64,000 bases of DNA from Spartobacteria bacterium. GTDB lineage: Bacteria; Verrucomicrobiota; Verrucomicrobiia; Chthoniobacterales; Chthoniobacteraceae. Made by a program: the position numbers and the translations under genes. Shown piece by piece: positions 42,717 to 53,021 of the stretch. The notes beneath the pieces are model-generated. The model made no database searches. It was not told the DNA's origin and saw only the letters and a program-made list of their open reading frames with translations. Positions within the stretch are counted from its first letter, which is position 1. Every line of letters begins with the position of its first letter. The stretch is from NCBI GenBank assembly GCA_021324395.1, contig JAJPJG010000038.1:102405-166404 (forward strand), given 5' to 3'.

Positions 42717-45422
42717 ATGCCAGAACTGACTCGTCGTGATTTCGTAAAAAATGCCGCGCTGGCTGCTGCGGCACTGAATGTATCAACAAGACTAAAGGCA
42801 AGCGATAAGCCGGAACCGGAGAGTTCCAGCAGGATTGCTTTGCACTGGCTGGAAGAGACTCCATCGCGCTTTGCGGGCGCTACGTGTGGAGTGCCATGGC
42901 AGCGAGGTTCAATCAAGGCAGGGCAGGCGTTTGCATTACAGGACGAAAAAGGAGAGGCTATTCCGCTGCAAAGCTGGCCGCTCGCATATTGGCCGGATGG
43001 TTCGCTGAAATGGAGCGCGCACGCGATCGACTTAGAAAAAAGCATTCCTGAGAAGCTATACCTTTCCCCGGGAATCCCTGTCGCGCCGTCGAAAGGTATA
43101 ACAGTAAATGAGTCGCCGGATAGAGTTGAAATCGATACCGGTGTTATCCGCTGTCGAATAGCGAAGCGAGGTGGAGTAATCATTGAATCAATAACACGCG
43201 AAGGCCGCGAATTAGTGCGCAATGGAGCGCTCGTGTGTTTGCGGCAACCACACGCGCAAGGTGAAAGCGCAACCATTGAGCAGGAGCGTTTCATTGGTGA
43301 AACCAGCGCGGTTACGGTCGAGCAGAAAGGTCCGGTGCGTGCTGTGGTTAAGCTCGAGGGGAAGCATAAAAGTGAAGCAGGACGGACATGGTTGCCGTTT
43401 GTGCTCAGGCTTTACTTCTGTGCCGGAACTGAAGCTTTCCGCATCATGCACACGATCATCTACGATGGAAATCCCGAGCAGGATTTCATTCGAGGGTTAG
43501 GTCTTACTTTTTCAGTGGCGATGCAAGGCGAACTTTACGATCGGCATATTCGTTTTGCAGGTGAGGGGAATGGCTTATGGGCCGAAGCTACGAGAACACT
43601 TACAGGACTGCGGCGCGACCCGGGAAAAGCTTTCCGCGATGCGCAGACAGCCGGTCAAGTCTGCCCGCCGATCGAGCAGATGCCGGAATCCGTTCGGGAT
43701 AAGCTGCAGTATGTTCCAGCGTTCGGAGACTTTTTCCTATATCAACCCACAGCGGATTCATTTGAAATACGCAAGCGAACGAAGGAAGGATGGACATGGC
43801 TCAATTCTGCGTTTGGAAAACGCGCAGCCGGCCTCGGCTTTGTCGGCAGCCCTACTGGAGGGGTAGCTTTTGGTATTCGCAATTTTTGGCAGAGCTATCC
43901 AGGTGGATTGGACATTCGAGGCGCTACCGGCGATGCGGCGCGAGTCACCCTCTGGCTTTGGTCGCCCGAGTCACGCCCGATGGATATGCGCTTCTATCAT
44001 GACGAAATGGGCATGGACACTTACGAAAAACAAACGGCAGGGCTGGATATTACTTATGAGGACTACGAGCCGGGCTTTGGCACCGCAGTCGGTGTGGCAC
44101 GCACCAGTGAAATGATGGTCTGGGCTCTTCCGGCCACGCCTTCGCACGAAACACTGGTGGAATTGGCAGGATTGCTGAATAAGCCGCCTATGTTGGTTTG
44201 TGATGCTGCTTACTATAATTCGACGAATATCTTTGGCAAACTATGGGCGCCGCTCGATCATGCGTCGCCTGCCAGGAAGCAGATCACAGATGATTTGGAT
44301 TGGTATTTCGATTTCTACAAAAAGGAAGTCGAGCAGCGCCACTGGTATGGCTTCTGGAACTACGGCGATGTGATGCATACCTATGATGCGGATCGTCACG
44401 TCTGGAGATACGACGTCGGTGGCTTTGCATGGGATAATTCCGAGTTATCGACAGACCTATGGATATGGTATTATTTCCTTTGCTCCGGACGCGCCGATGT
44501 TTTTCGCATGGCGGAAGCATTGACCCGACACACCGGCGAAGTGGACGTCTATCATGCGGGCAGATTCGCCGGGCTGGGAACGCGTCACGGTGTAGTGCAT
44601 TGGGGCGATAGCGCAAAGCAACTGCGCATCAGCACCGCGATGAATCGCCGCTTTTACTACTATCTTACAGCGGACGAGCGTGTGGGTGATTTGTTGCATG
44701 AGTTGGTAGATGCGGATCGCAAGCTTGTCGAAGTGGACCCGAGTCGAAAGATTCGAAAGCAAAACAATAACGGACATCCCGCGCATATTAACTTCGGCAC
44801 AGATTGGGGCTCGCTTGCGGGCGCATGGCTGACGGAATGGGAACGCACGGGCAATACTCATTATCGAGACAAGATAGTCGCCGGCATGAAATCGATTGCG
44901 AACGCGCCTAGGCGCTGGTTCTCCGGCGCAGGCAGCTATGAGCCGGATAGCGGCACTATCTATGCCGACAATAATCAGATCGATGTATCGCATCTCAGTT
45001 CTGTGTTCGGACTGGTCGAAGTTAATGCCGAACTATTGCAATTACTCGATGTGCCGGAGTTCGAGCGCGCGTGGATAGAATATTGCGTGCTTTACAACGC
45101 GAGCCCTGAAGAGCAGGCGAAAGCGCTCGGTGAGCCATTGAAGAATCTCAATTTGCAACAAGGACATTCGCGGCTGACAGCGTTTGCCGCACGACACAAC
45201 AATGATGCGAAACTTGCAGCGCGCGCGTGGAGCGAGTTCTTTGCGGGTAAAGCTGGACTTCGTCCGCCGTCCAGGCCCTTGAAGACGGAATATATCGAAG
45301 GTCCGAATGTGTTAAATCCAGTCGATGAAGCTCCATGGATTTCGACGAATGCAGTTGCTCAATGGGGCCTCGCCGCGATAGAAAATTTGGCGCTGATAGG
45401 CGATCAGCTTCCGAGCCAGTAA
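42717..45422 (+). CDS. Exo-rhamnogalacturonan lyase-like protein (PcRGLX/YetA-like, PL26)
   Basis: A 901-aa protein starting at ATG 42717, where it begins with a twin-arginine signal (MPELTRRDFVKNAALAAAAL); upstream in-frame codons would bury this signal. The N-terminal RIFT-barrel-type domain shows GVPWQRGSIKAGQAFALQDE and WPLAYWPDGSLKWSAHAID, typical of the PcRGLX/YetA-like family. An (alpha/alpha) barrel follows with WYGFWNYGDVMHTYDADRHV and TRHTGEVDVYHAGRFAGLGTRH-type motifs (described, residues about 560-660). The family contains exo-acting rhamnogalacturonan lyases. Together with the PL1 and GH43 genes this supports pectin as target. The next gene begins 6 bases after the stop. Confidence 0.7.
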   Translation: MPELTRRDFVKNAALAAAALNVSTRLKASDKPEPESSSRIALHWLEETPSRFAGATCGVPWQRGSIKAGQAFALQDEKGEAIPLQSWPLAYWPDGSLKWSAHAIDLEKSIPEKLYLSPGIPVAPSKGITVNESPDRVEIDTGVIRCRIAKRGGVIIESITREGRELVRNGALVCLRQPHAQGESATIEQERFIGETSAVTVEQKGPVRAVVKLEGKHKSEAGRTWLPFVLRLYFCAGTEAFRIMHTIIYDGNPEQDFIRGLGLTFSVAMQGELYDRHIRFAGEGNGLWAEATRTLTGLRRDPGKAFRDAQTAGQVCPPIEQMPESVRDKLQYVPAFGDFFLYQPTADSFEIRKRTKEGWTWLNSAFGKRAAGLGFVGSPTGGVAFGIRNFWQSYPGGLDIRGATGDAARVTLWLWSPESRPMDMRFYHDEMGMDTYEKQTAGLDITYEDYEPGFGTAVGVARTSEMMVWALPATPSHETLVELAGLLNKPPMLVCDAAYYNSTNIFGKLWAPLDHASPARKQITDDLDWYFDFYKKEVEQRHWYGFWNYGDVMHTYDADRHVWRYDVGGFAWDNSELSTDLWIWYYFLCSGRADVFRMAEALTRHTGEVDVYHAGRFAGLGTRHGVVHWGDSAKQLRISTAMNRRFYYYLTADERVGDLLHELVDADRKLVEVDPSRKIRKQNNNGHPAHINFGTDWGSLAGAWLTEWERTGNTHYRDKIVAGMKSIANAPRRWFSGAGSYEPDSGTIYADNNQIDVSHLSSVFGLVEVNAELLQLLDVPEFERAWIEYCVLYNASPEEQAKALGEPLKNLNLQQGHSRLTAFAARHNNDAKLAARAWSEFFAGKAGLRPPSRPLKTEYIEGPNVLNPVDEAPWISTNAVAQWGLAAIENLALIGDQLPSQ

Positions 45423-45428
45423 TCAATT

Positions 45429-46502
45429 ATGACAAAAGATGGAATGAACTATCTGCCGCCGATGCGACCGGAGCCGGTGGTGAAGCGCGGAGAGTTTTGC
45501 TTCGCGGCGTCGCATTTCGATCACGGCCATATCTATGCGCAAGTGCGCGGGCTGGTGAATGCAGGCGGGATCTGCCGCTATATCTTTGAGTCCGATGAGA
45601 AAAAGGTCGAGCCTTTCAAAGACCTCATCCAGGAAGGCACGAAGTGTGTGCACTCTTTTGATGAGATACTCAATGACCCGGAAGTGCAGTTAGTCACAGC
45701 GGCTGCGATTCCGAATGAGCGCGCACAGTTAGGAATGCGCGTGCTGGATGCAGGCAAGGATTATTTTACGGACAAGTCGCCTTTTACAACGCTCGCTCAG
45801 CTCTCCGAAGTTCGTAAGAAAATCACCGAAACTCGCCGTAAATACATGGTTTTTTACTCCGAGCGGCTTTGTTGCGAGTCGGCATGGCAGGCGGGTGAAT
45901 TGATCAAGCAAGGAACTATTGGCCGGGTGCTGCAAGTCTTGAATCTGGCTCCGCATAACCTGGCTGCGCAAACACGTCCGGAATGGTTTTTTCGCAAGCA
46001 AGGTTATGGTGGAATTTTAACCGACATCGGCTCGCACCAGTTTGAGCAGTTTCTGACCTATGCAGATGCTTGCGATGCAACAATCAATTTTGCGCGCGTC
46101 GCTAACTATGGTAACCCAAGCTATCCAGAGTTCGAGGACTTCGGCGAAGCTTCGCTTACTTTGAATACCGGCGCTTCGGCCTATTGCCGTCTCGATTGGT
46201 TTAACCCAAAAGCCTCGCGGACGTGGGGGGATGGGCGTTGTTTTGTTTTAGGCGACAAAGGTTACATGGAATTGCGCAAGTATGTGGATGTAACCCGCGA
46301 AGACGAAGGCGACAAAATTTTCCTTGTAAACGATGAGGTGGAAACTGAAATCGCTTGTTCGGGCAAAGTGGGCTTTCCTTTCTTCGGCAAACTCATTCTC
46401 GACGTGCTAAACCGCACTGAGCATGCGATGACGCAGGAACATGCGCTGAAAGCTGCAGAGTTATCGATGAAAGCTCAGGCGTTCGCGGACAGTGCGCGTT
46501 AG
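45429..46502 (+). CDS. Gfo/Idh/MocA-family oxidoreductase
   Basis: A 357-aa oxidoreductase-like protein. It has the N-terminal nucleotide-binding half (to about 130), with the conserved Lys in YFTDKSPFTTLAQL (the EKP-type motif of the family), then an alpha/beta substrate domain with GGILTDIGSHQFEQFLTY. The usual glycine-rich loop is replaced by AASHFDHGHIYAQVRG, so the dinucleotide site is unusual. Family members oxidise or reduce sugars and sugar derivatives with NAD(P). It is coupled to the PL26-like gene (6-base gap) and probably processes the released sugar. No signal peptide, so cytoplasmic. Confidence 0.8.
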   Translation: MTKDGMNYLPPMRPEPVVKRGEFCFAASHFDHGHIYAQVRGLVNAGGICRYIFESDEKKVEPFKDLIQEGTKCVHSFDEILNDPEVQLVTAAAIPNERAQLGMRVLDAGKDYFTDKSPFTTLAQLSEVRKKITETRRKYMVFYSERLCCESAWQAGELIKQGTIGRVLQVLNLAPHNLAAQTRPEWFFRKQGYGGILTDIGSHQFEQFLTYADACDATINFARVANYGNPSYPEFEDFGEASLTLNTGASAYCRLDWFNPKASRTWGDGRCFVLGDKGYMELRKYVDVTREDEGDKIFLVNDEVETEIACSGKVGFPFFGKLILDVLNRTEHAMTQEHALKAAELSMKAQAFADSAR

Positions 46503-46514
46503 ATTAAGGCGAGG

Positions 46515-49500
46515 CTAAGGCGAAACCTTGATGCGATAGAAACGTTTGGTGCCCGATGCGCCGCCGCTGTCGGTAAAGGTCAGCACGGAACCATTGCCTG
46601 CTTGTGCCGAGTCAATGTCCTGCCATGTGCCGCCTATCAAAACATCGGCGCGTTGCAACTGGTAGTTATGGCCGGTGTAGGACTGGATGGTAGCCTGAAA
46701 GGTTGCACCACTTAGGGAGGTGCTTTTCAAGGCCAAGGAGCTTGAATCAATCACGACACCATTATTGACAAGGTTTGGCGGCAACCCGCCTGCGCCGGTT
46801 AAGAGATCGAGCACTCCGTTGTTCACGAATGCGCCGGTTGCGACAAGTGCCGTTCCGCCGGTGAGGCGCATGGTGCCGTTGTTCACTACGTCGCCTGTGA
46901 CCAAAAGCTGGCCACCCTGACTGCACGTGATCGTGCTGTTGTTAGTTAGATCGCTATTAATCGTGCCGCGACCGGTGAGCGTCGCGTTCGCATCGATATT
47001 CACCGTATCAGCGCTAATCGTGCCTCCTGCGAGATTGAGCGTCGCGCCGGCGTTCACACCAACCGCAGCGCCACAACCCATCGAGCCGCTGATCTTCAGC
47101 GTGCCTTGTTCGACCGTGGTCCCGCCATTCCAACTGCACGCTCCACTTAACGTCCATATGCCATCGCCCGTCTTGGTAAAGCTCGTTGTGGTGCTGCTAT
47201 TTTGCTCCTGAATTGTTCCGGCAAAGGTTACTTCATTTCCAGCAAGCGTCTTTCCACCAATGCGATAGGTGAAGTTGCGTCCACCTGTAGGGCCACCTTC
47301 CAGCACTGAAAGCGCGGTGCCGGCTAGTTCTCCTATTTCGATGGTAGTGCCTGCACCTTGAGCAAGGGTGCCGACATAATACGCCCAGACTCTATCGCCC
47401 AGGTTGACCGTCGCCAGCGGAAACCCTGGAAAGCTGTAGTTCGTTCCCATTCGCAAATCGCCGCCATCGTTATCGGTGATGACATTAATCGTGCCGGTAA
47501 ATGCAGACCAATCCGAGTAGAGAGTCGTTCGAATATAGGGCACGAAGAAATTAAAAGTGCCGTCGCCGGAAAGCGTGCCGTAAAGGTCACATCGCGCATC
47601 GGCGTTAAGTCTGCCGGTTTGCCCTGCCGGGATGACCATGTTGTAGGTTGCGGAATTAAACGTAGTCGCATTCGAAAACATGGAAAGAGTGCCGCTATTA
47701 AAGATAATGCTTCCCGTTCCTAATCCGTATGCATTTGCGGTATCGTTCGCTAATATGATGGCACTGCCGGCATTGATAGTCGTGCCGCCGGAGTAGCTGT
47801 TGCTGCCGCTGATAGTAAGCAGGCCTGCACCGGACTTAATGAGTTGTCCGTTGCCGGTAATAGAACCAGCGCCGTTAAAAGTATAGCTAGTTGTGTTGTT
47901 ATTGATGGTAATAATTCGGGGTGCGACGGCGCTTCCGATATTTACGGTATTTGCCGTTGAGGTATCATTGAAAGTAACGATGTCGTTATTAAAGAACGTT
48001 GCTGTCGGCCCGCCTGACCAATTGGCCGTGGATTGTGTGTCCCATGTGCCGCCGTTGTTAGTTCCCGTCCACACGAGCGCTGCTGTGTTGCCGATGACAG
48101 TGAGACGGACGTAGGACGGATTCGATCCTGCTGAGGCGCGTGAAAGAGTAAAGGTTTGACGCGTATCGGTTGGGAGATTGTGTGTAAGGCCGACGTTGCT
48201 CGCGGTGCTATTAGTAGCTCCAGTAATAAGGTCATAGGTGCCGGAGGTCAGCACTCCCTGTAGCAGTAGAAATTGAAAATACTGTGTCCCACTTAGCGCG
48301 AGCGTCCCGCTGGTCATTGCAATCTTATCGTTCGCCCCGCTGGGCGATGAGGACATGTCGTAAAAAAGCGTATTGCCGTTCAGTGCCAGGTTGCCATTCA
48401 CTGTCATCGTCGCACCTGTAAAAGGAATCGTGCCGGGCGAAAGCGTGGCACCCGCACTGGCAGTAAGATTTCCACCGATTATGCCGGCACCGCCTAGAAA
48501 TGCGCCACTGGCGACGGTGACTGGCGTAGTGCCCAGCGCGCCATCGACCAGCAGCCAACCAGCGCTGACAGTTGTCGTGCCAGTGTAGCTGCTGCTGCCA
48601 CTGAGAGTAAGCGTCCCGGTGCCAACCTTATTGATGTTCGTGATTCCGCCGGGGCCGCCGTTGGCGATGATGCCGGCAAAAGTCGTGTTCCTGTTTAGCG
48701 CGCCGATGTTATAAGTGCTCGCTGCGGTGAGGGTCTGGGTTCCTTGCAGCTGCGTCGCCGTGCCGGTGGCTTCGAGCGAGCCGATGTCAAATGCCGTGGC
48801 GCTGCCGTTGCGATTCATAAGTTGCGCGCTGCCGCTGCCGAGATTTATCGCTACCGATGGGCTGCCAAACATGGTGTTAGACGTGCCGCCATTCAGCCGC
48901 ATCTTTACGTTGCCGCTTCCAAAATTGATCGTGCCGGTAAAACCGGTCCAGGTGCCCGAGACGCTCCACAGGTAGGACGAGGAGCCATTGATAGTTACCG
49001 CGCTTGATCCTGTCCAGTTGCCGGTTTCAGTGTGCTGCGAGCCGATCGTTATCGTGGCGGGTAGATTAAACTCCAGTGGGTTTGCAACGGACGCATTGCT
49101 TGCTGGGCTAAAGGTGGCATTCCCGCCGTTGAACGAAATCTTCGAACTGCCCGAAGCGCTCGCATTGTTAAATAACACCGAGCCATCCTCGATGCTGGCT
49201 GCGCCAAAACTATTCGCGCCGGTGTTATTAAGCGAAAGCAAGCCGCTGCCTCGCTTGGTCAGTGCGCCGCTGCTCGAGATGCTGCCCGTGCCGCTGAACG
49301 TATAGGTGCCGGTGGTGATTACGTCCATTGTCGATGGCGCAACCGTTTCGTTGACTGTCACGTTCGACTGCGCGCTGCCGGTTTGATCGAAGGTCACGCG
49401 GTCGCCTGCCGAGAAAGATACCGTCGTGCCGTCGGATGGGCGCAGCCAGTTTGTCGTAGCGGAATCCCATGCGCTACCGCTGCCTTTCCACGTAAGATCG

Positions 49501-51275
49501 CGAGGAAGGCCTGCATTCGTTACCACGATGCCGAAAGTCTGAGTCCATGAGCTGCCGGCCGCATCAGTCACGGCAAATTCAAAGCGTCCGCGCCCGGTAT
49601 AGTTTAGTGTTGGAGTGAAGGTAGCGAGATAGCCGCCCGTTCCGCTCTGTGTGACAGTTCCTCCGATGACGTTCGCAATCGTGAAGACTGGCGATGAGGT
49701 AAAGCCGTTCGTATATTTCCGCAGATCAATCGTCAGCGAAGTAGGAGAGCCGCTCACGTTCTTCGGCACCGTGCCATGCGGAATCGATAGGTAATAGAGA
49801 TATTCTTCAAGCCGCGTGTAGCCCGCAGGAGTGTTTGCGGGAAAGAAAGTCGTGCCGGTGAGGATCGTGCCGTTGTTTGCGAGCGCAGTCGCGTGATCAT
49901 CTGCGCCTGCGTTCCAACCGAGCACAGTTTCATAGTAGTCCGGCATTCCATCGCGGTCGGTATCGGTAGGTGCAGCGGAACTCGACAACGTGCCGAAGCC
50001 GCTGTTACTCGCGCCGGTATCACTTTCTTTATGAATGCCGGTTTCGCCGCTATAGGACATGTGTGTTTGCGTGACGAGGCGGCTAAAAAGAATGGTATCC
50101 ACTTCATCGCGCAATGTTCCAGTGTAACTCGTGTCCATTCGCAACGCGCCGGCGCTGGAGACTACCTTTTTGTAAGCGAGAAGGGGATCATCCGTCGTCA
50201 CGGAGAGCGAGCCGGTATTCGCAAAGGGAGTCGTGTATTTGTAGTAACCCAGCGAGCCCGAGGCTGGCGCATCATTGCCGGCTGGATCGTAAGCCGTGCC
50301 TTCCACGATCGACCAGCCTTTGTCCGTGCCGTTAAGAATTCCATCGCCGTTGCTGTCGTGAAAGCAGTTGCTCAGGTAAAGCGAGAAGTTCGGTTTGTTA
50401 TTCGTAGCCACAGTGCCTTTGACGAACGCCTTGGACTGCGTGTTGCCCGGTGGGGAAATGAAATACGAGCCGATGACATTCGCCTTGTAGTTCTCAACGC
50501 TGGTCGTGTCGCCCATGATGAAGCCGATGTCCCAGTCGTAGGTCACGTTGTTAATCCATTCCAGCAATCCTAACGGACGCGACTTCGGATTGCGCGTGTG
50601 ATTGAAGGCCCAGAGATTGTGATGCGACGTAGCATGGCTTTGGTCCCACAAGCCGCCGCATGAATGAGTTTCCAGTCCCCACGCATTGAGAGACCATTGC
50701 AGTGTGAGGTTTTCCGGCGGACTGCTGAAGCTCGACATATTCTCATCGGTGCTGAACTCCATCGAGACGTGGTCGAGGATCGCATTCAGGCAGCCGCTAT
50801 CGAGGTCCACGCAATCGCCGCCGGAGCCATAGTAACCCATGCGAAAACGAACATGGCGCACGACGACATCGTCGCCGGAAATGCGGAAGAAGTTGTTGTA
50901 AAAACCGATTCCGTCGCCCGGCGCGGTCTGGCCGGCGATGGTGACTTTCGATGCCGTCAAGCGCGTGCCATTTGAGCTGCTGGGAAAACGAATATAGCCG
51001 CTGACATCGAACACGATCGTGCGTCCTGCGCTCGGCACAGTGGCGATTGCGTCTGCGAAAGAGCCGGCGCCACTCGCATTGAGATTAGTGACGTGATAGA
51101 CGTCGCCGTTGCGTCCGCCGACTGCGTAAGCGCCGTAACCTTCAGCGCCGGGAAAGGCCGGGATCGTTGCGGAATCGCCGGTGACGCAGAGGCTGATGAA
51201 AACAGCCAGCAGCAATAAAATCCGTGGCACGATCCTCGCGGACAAAAAGAAACCTGACAGGCTCGGGGGAGTCAT
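46515..51275 (-). CDS. Pectate lyase (PL1-like)-PATR fusion protein
   Basis: A 1586-aa secreted protein; ATG at 51275 (MTPPSLSGFFLSARIVPRIL) is preferred to an upstream TTG at 51344. After the signal peptide it begins AFPGAEGYGAYAVGGRNGDV, the N-terminus of PL1-like pectate lyases. The parallel beta-helix includes ILDHVSMEFSTDENMS and a catalytic-type Arg in AFNHTRNPKSR. A DTDRDGMPDYYE calcium-type segment (about residue 465) and an Ig-like module follow. From about 610 a PATR stalk runs to a C-terminal domain GHNYQLQRADVLIGGTWQ ending FYRIKVSP. No PEP-CTERM tail. It would cleave polygalacturonate while displayed on a stalk. It lies downstream of the sigma/anti-sigma pair. Confidence 0.85.
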   Translation of the reverse strand: MTPPSLSGFFLSARIVPRILLLLAVFISLCVTGDSATIPAFPGAEGYGAYAVGGRNGDVYHVTNLNASGAGSFADAIATVPSAGRTIVFDVSGYIRFPSSSNGTRLTASKVTIAGQTAPGDGIGFYNNFFRISGDDVVVRHVRFRMGYYGSGGDCVDLDSGCLNAILDHVSMEFSTDENMSSFSSPPENLTLQWSLNAWGLETHSCGGLWDQSHATSHHNLWAFNHTRNPKSRPLGLLEWINNVTYDWDIGFIMGDTTSVENYKANVIGSYFISPPGNTQSKAFVKGTVATNNKPNFSLYLSNCFHDSNGDGILNGTDKGWSIVEGTAYDPAGNDAPASGSLGYYKYTTPFANTGSLSVTTDDPLLAYKKVVSSAGALRMDTSYTGTLRDEVDTILFSRLVTQTHMSYSGETGIHKESDTGASNSGFGTLSSSAAPTDTDRDGMPDYYETVLGWNAGADDHATALANNGTILTGTTFFPANTPAGYTRLEEYLYYLSIPHGTVPKNVSGSPTSLTIDLRKYTNGFTSSPVFTIANVIGGTVTQSGTGGYLATFTPTLNYTGRGRFEFAVTDAAGSSWTQTFGIVVTNAGLPRDLTWKGSGSAWDSATTNWLRPSDGTTVSFSAGDRVTFDQTGSAQSNVTVNETVAPSTMDVITTGTYTFSGTGSISSSGALTKRGSGLLSLNNTGANSFGAASIEDGSVLFNNASASGSSKISFNGGNATFSPASNASVANPLEFNLPATITIGSQHTETGNWTGSSAVTINGSSSYLWSVSGTWTGFTGTINFGSGNVKMRLNGGTSNTMFGSPSVAINLGSGSAQLMNRNGSATAFDIGSLEATGTATQLQGTQTLTAASTYNIGALNRNTTFAGIIANGGPGGITNINKVGTGTLTLSGSSSYTGTTTVSAGWLLVDGALGTTPVTVASGAFLGGAGIIGGNLTASAGATLSPGTIPFTGATMTVNGNLALNGNTLFYDMSSSPSGANDKIAMTSGTLALSGTQYFQFLLLQGVLTSGTYDLITGATNSTASNVGLTHNLPTDTRQTFTLSRASAGSNPSYVRLTVIGNTAALVWTGTNNGGTWDTQSTANWSGGPTATFFNNDIVTFNDTSTANTVNIGSAVAPRIITINNNTTSYTFNGAGSITGNGQLIKSGAGLLTISGSNSYSGGTTINAGSAIILANDTANAYGLGTGSIIFNSGTLSMFSNATTFNSATYNMVIPAGQTGRLNADARCDLYGTLSGDGTFNFFVPYIRTTLYSDWSAFTGTINVITDNDGGDLRMGTNYSFPGFPLATVNLGDRVWAYYVGTLAQGAGTTIEIGELAGTALSVLEGGPTGGRNFTYRIGGKTLAGNEVTFAGTIQEQNSSTTTSFTKTGDGIWTLSGACSWNGGTTVEQGTLKISGSMGCGAAVGVNAGATLNLAGGTISADTVNIDANATLTGRGTINSDLTNNSTITCSQGGQLLVTGDVVNNGTMRLTGGTALVATGAFVNNGVLDLLTGAGGLPPNLVNNGVVIDSSSLALKSTSLSGATFQATIQSYTGHNYQLQRADVLIGGTWQDIDSAQAGNGSVLTFTDSGGASGTKRFYRIKVSP

Positions 51276-51368
51276 CACTAATGAATCGTTTTTCGCAGAC
51301 AAACTTAGCGAAAAAACTGCGGCAATATTGTGCAAGATACGCAATGCACTGTTACAGATACGGAAGCA

Positions 51369-53021
51369 TCACTGCTCGCCCGTGCGTCCGTGCTCGTAAA
51401 GCTCTGCGATTTCCGCTGCATTCAAGGGCACCGAGAGAATCGCTAGTTCGTCGATGCGACCGAAAAAATTGCCGACGTTTGCACGGTCCGTTGGTTCATT
51501 ATTTGCGAACGCACGCGTGCTGTTGCCGATCTCTAGCGGACCAAAGTGCAGCGGGGTTGGCAATCGCGCCAGTTCGCTGCCCGCATTTTTTCCGTCGAAA
51601 TAATGCGTCACCGTCGAGCCATCGAACACCGTCGCCACGAGCCGCCACGAGCCGAGTGCGGAACGAAACAGCGGCGTCGAATGCACGTGGTGCCATTGTT
51701 CGCGCGCGCCACGAGCCGCGACGCGCGCACTCCAACCGAGCGAGCCATCGCGAAAGAGATACCAATTGGCTTCGCCGAGTTGCGCACGATCGTCCGCCAT
51801 GACGAGGCTGTTTTCGCCGAACGGCAAACTGTCGGCGCGCACCCACGCAACTAACGTCATCGCGCGAAATTCGCCCGGCACCGCGAGCCGCACGCAATCG
51901 TCGCCGCGCTTAAACTCCAGCGCGCCTTTGCCCGGCCAGCGGCCCTGCGCCCATTCGCAACCAATGATCGAACCGTTTGTCTGCGACGCAGCGTTAACGG
52001 CACGGTTAACCAGCGTGTGATCTGCCTCGCCGTTATTTTCAAAGTCAAAATGCACGAGCATTCCCTTGTGACGGCTAAAAGCGGCGCTGCTTTCGCGCCA
52101 CGCGGCGAGCCGAGCGCGAGCGTTGTCCTTGTCCAAAAGCGTGAGCTTTTCCTCCGTGAGAAACGCATCCGGATTCGCTGGAATTTGCTGTAATTGCGAA
52201 CCATTCACGCGCACCGCATTGTTTTCTCGCAGCTCGGTTTTGACGCTTGCGGAAGTCTCAACGCCGACCGCGCCGCGAAAGACGTGCACCTCGGGCGAGC
52301 CGGTAAGGGGAATCGCGCAGCCGAATTGCGTGCCGTAGTCGATGACGGAAAAATCGCGCGCACGCACCTTGAAACCATGCGCCGGCTCCGGCACGGTTGC
52401 GACGAGTTTGCCGCTTTGCAGCGCGCAGGAATTGTCGGTGAGCAATTCAATTTCCGCCGGGCCTTCCACAACGACGCGTGCGCCGCGTGTGAACTCGATT
52501 TGCAACGCGCCGGCTTTTAATTTTAGCGAGCCGGCGTTGAGAACTTCGCCGTTTTGATGCGCAGGATTTTCATCGGCCCAAATCGCGCTCGATGCGTGGC
52601 TGAGCACGGCGATGCCTTTGGTTGGCGCTGGAAATTCAGCGGGCTCCAAATTGTTTTGCGACAAACGCAATCCGCCGATGAATCCGAGCATCACCAGCGC
52701 TGCGGCGGCGAGCGGTATCCACCAGCGCGCATTCGCGTGTGGAGTTGCTTGCGCATGCACCACGCGCGGCTTCGCGACGGCACGCGGTTGCGGCGCCGGC
52801 ATCACGCGCAGATTCGGCGCGGTAGTCGCTGCCGCATCGCGGCGACCCCATTCCTCCTGTGCCAGCTGGCGCAGCGCGCCGTGCCAGCGCGCGAGTTCCC
52901 AAAACTGCTCACGCGCTGAAGCCGACTCGAGAAGCATTTGCTCGAGCTCCGCTTTTTCATCGGCGGAAAGGAGCTGATCGAAATAACGGTCGATCAAAAT
53001 TTCCAGGCGTTCGCGGTTCAT
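51369..53021 (-). CDS. FecR-type anti-sigma-like protein with LamG domain
   Basis: A 550-aa membrane protein; the ATG overlaps the sigma factor stop (ATGA at 53018-53021). The N-terminal cytoplasmic helix bundle (MNRERLEILIDRYFDQLLSA) resembles anti-sigma domains. One membrane helix (WWIPLAAAALVMLGFIGGLRL region, about residues 105-125) precedes a FecR domain with VIDYGTQFGCAIP and VHVFRGAVGVET. The C-terminal part (about 330-545) is a LamG/concanavalin-like domain with MLVHFDFENNGEADH and FFGRIDELAILSVPL. It probably holds the ECF sigma factor at the membrane and senses a polysaccharide or surface protein through LamG. This pairing is known in Verrucomicrobia and Planctomycetes. Confidence 0.85.
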   Translation of the reverse strand: MNRERLEILIDRYFDQLLSADEKAELEQMLLESASAREQFWELARWHGALRQLAQEEWGRRDAAATTAPNLRVMPAPQPRAVAKPRVVHAQATPHANARWWIPLAAAALVMLGFIGGLRLSQNNLEPAEFPAPTKGIAVLSHASSAIWADENPAHQNGEVLNAGSLKLKAGALQIEFTRGARVVVEGPAEIELLTDNSCALQSGKLVATVPEPAHGFKVRARDFSVIDYGTQFGCAIPLTGSPEVHVFRGAVGVETSASVKTELRENNAVRVNGSQLQQIPANPDAFLTEEKLTLLDKDNARARLAAWRESSAAFSRHKGMLVHFDFENNGEADHTLVNRAVNAASQTNGSIIGCEWAQGRWPGKGALEFKRGDDCVRLAVPGEFRAMTLVAWVRADSLPFGENSLVMADDRAQLGEANWYLFRDGSLGWSARVAARGAREQWHHVHSTPLFRSALGSWRLVATVFDGSTVTHYFDGKNAGSELARLPTPLHFGPLEIGNSTRAFANNEPTDRANVGNFFGRIDELAILSVPLNAAEIAELYEHGRTGEQ

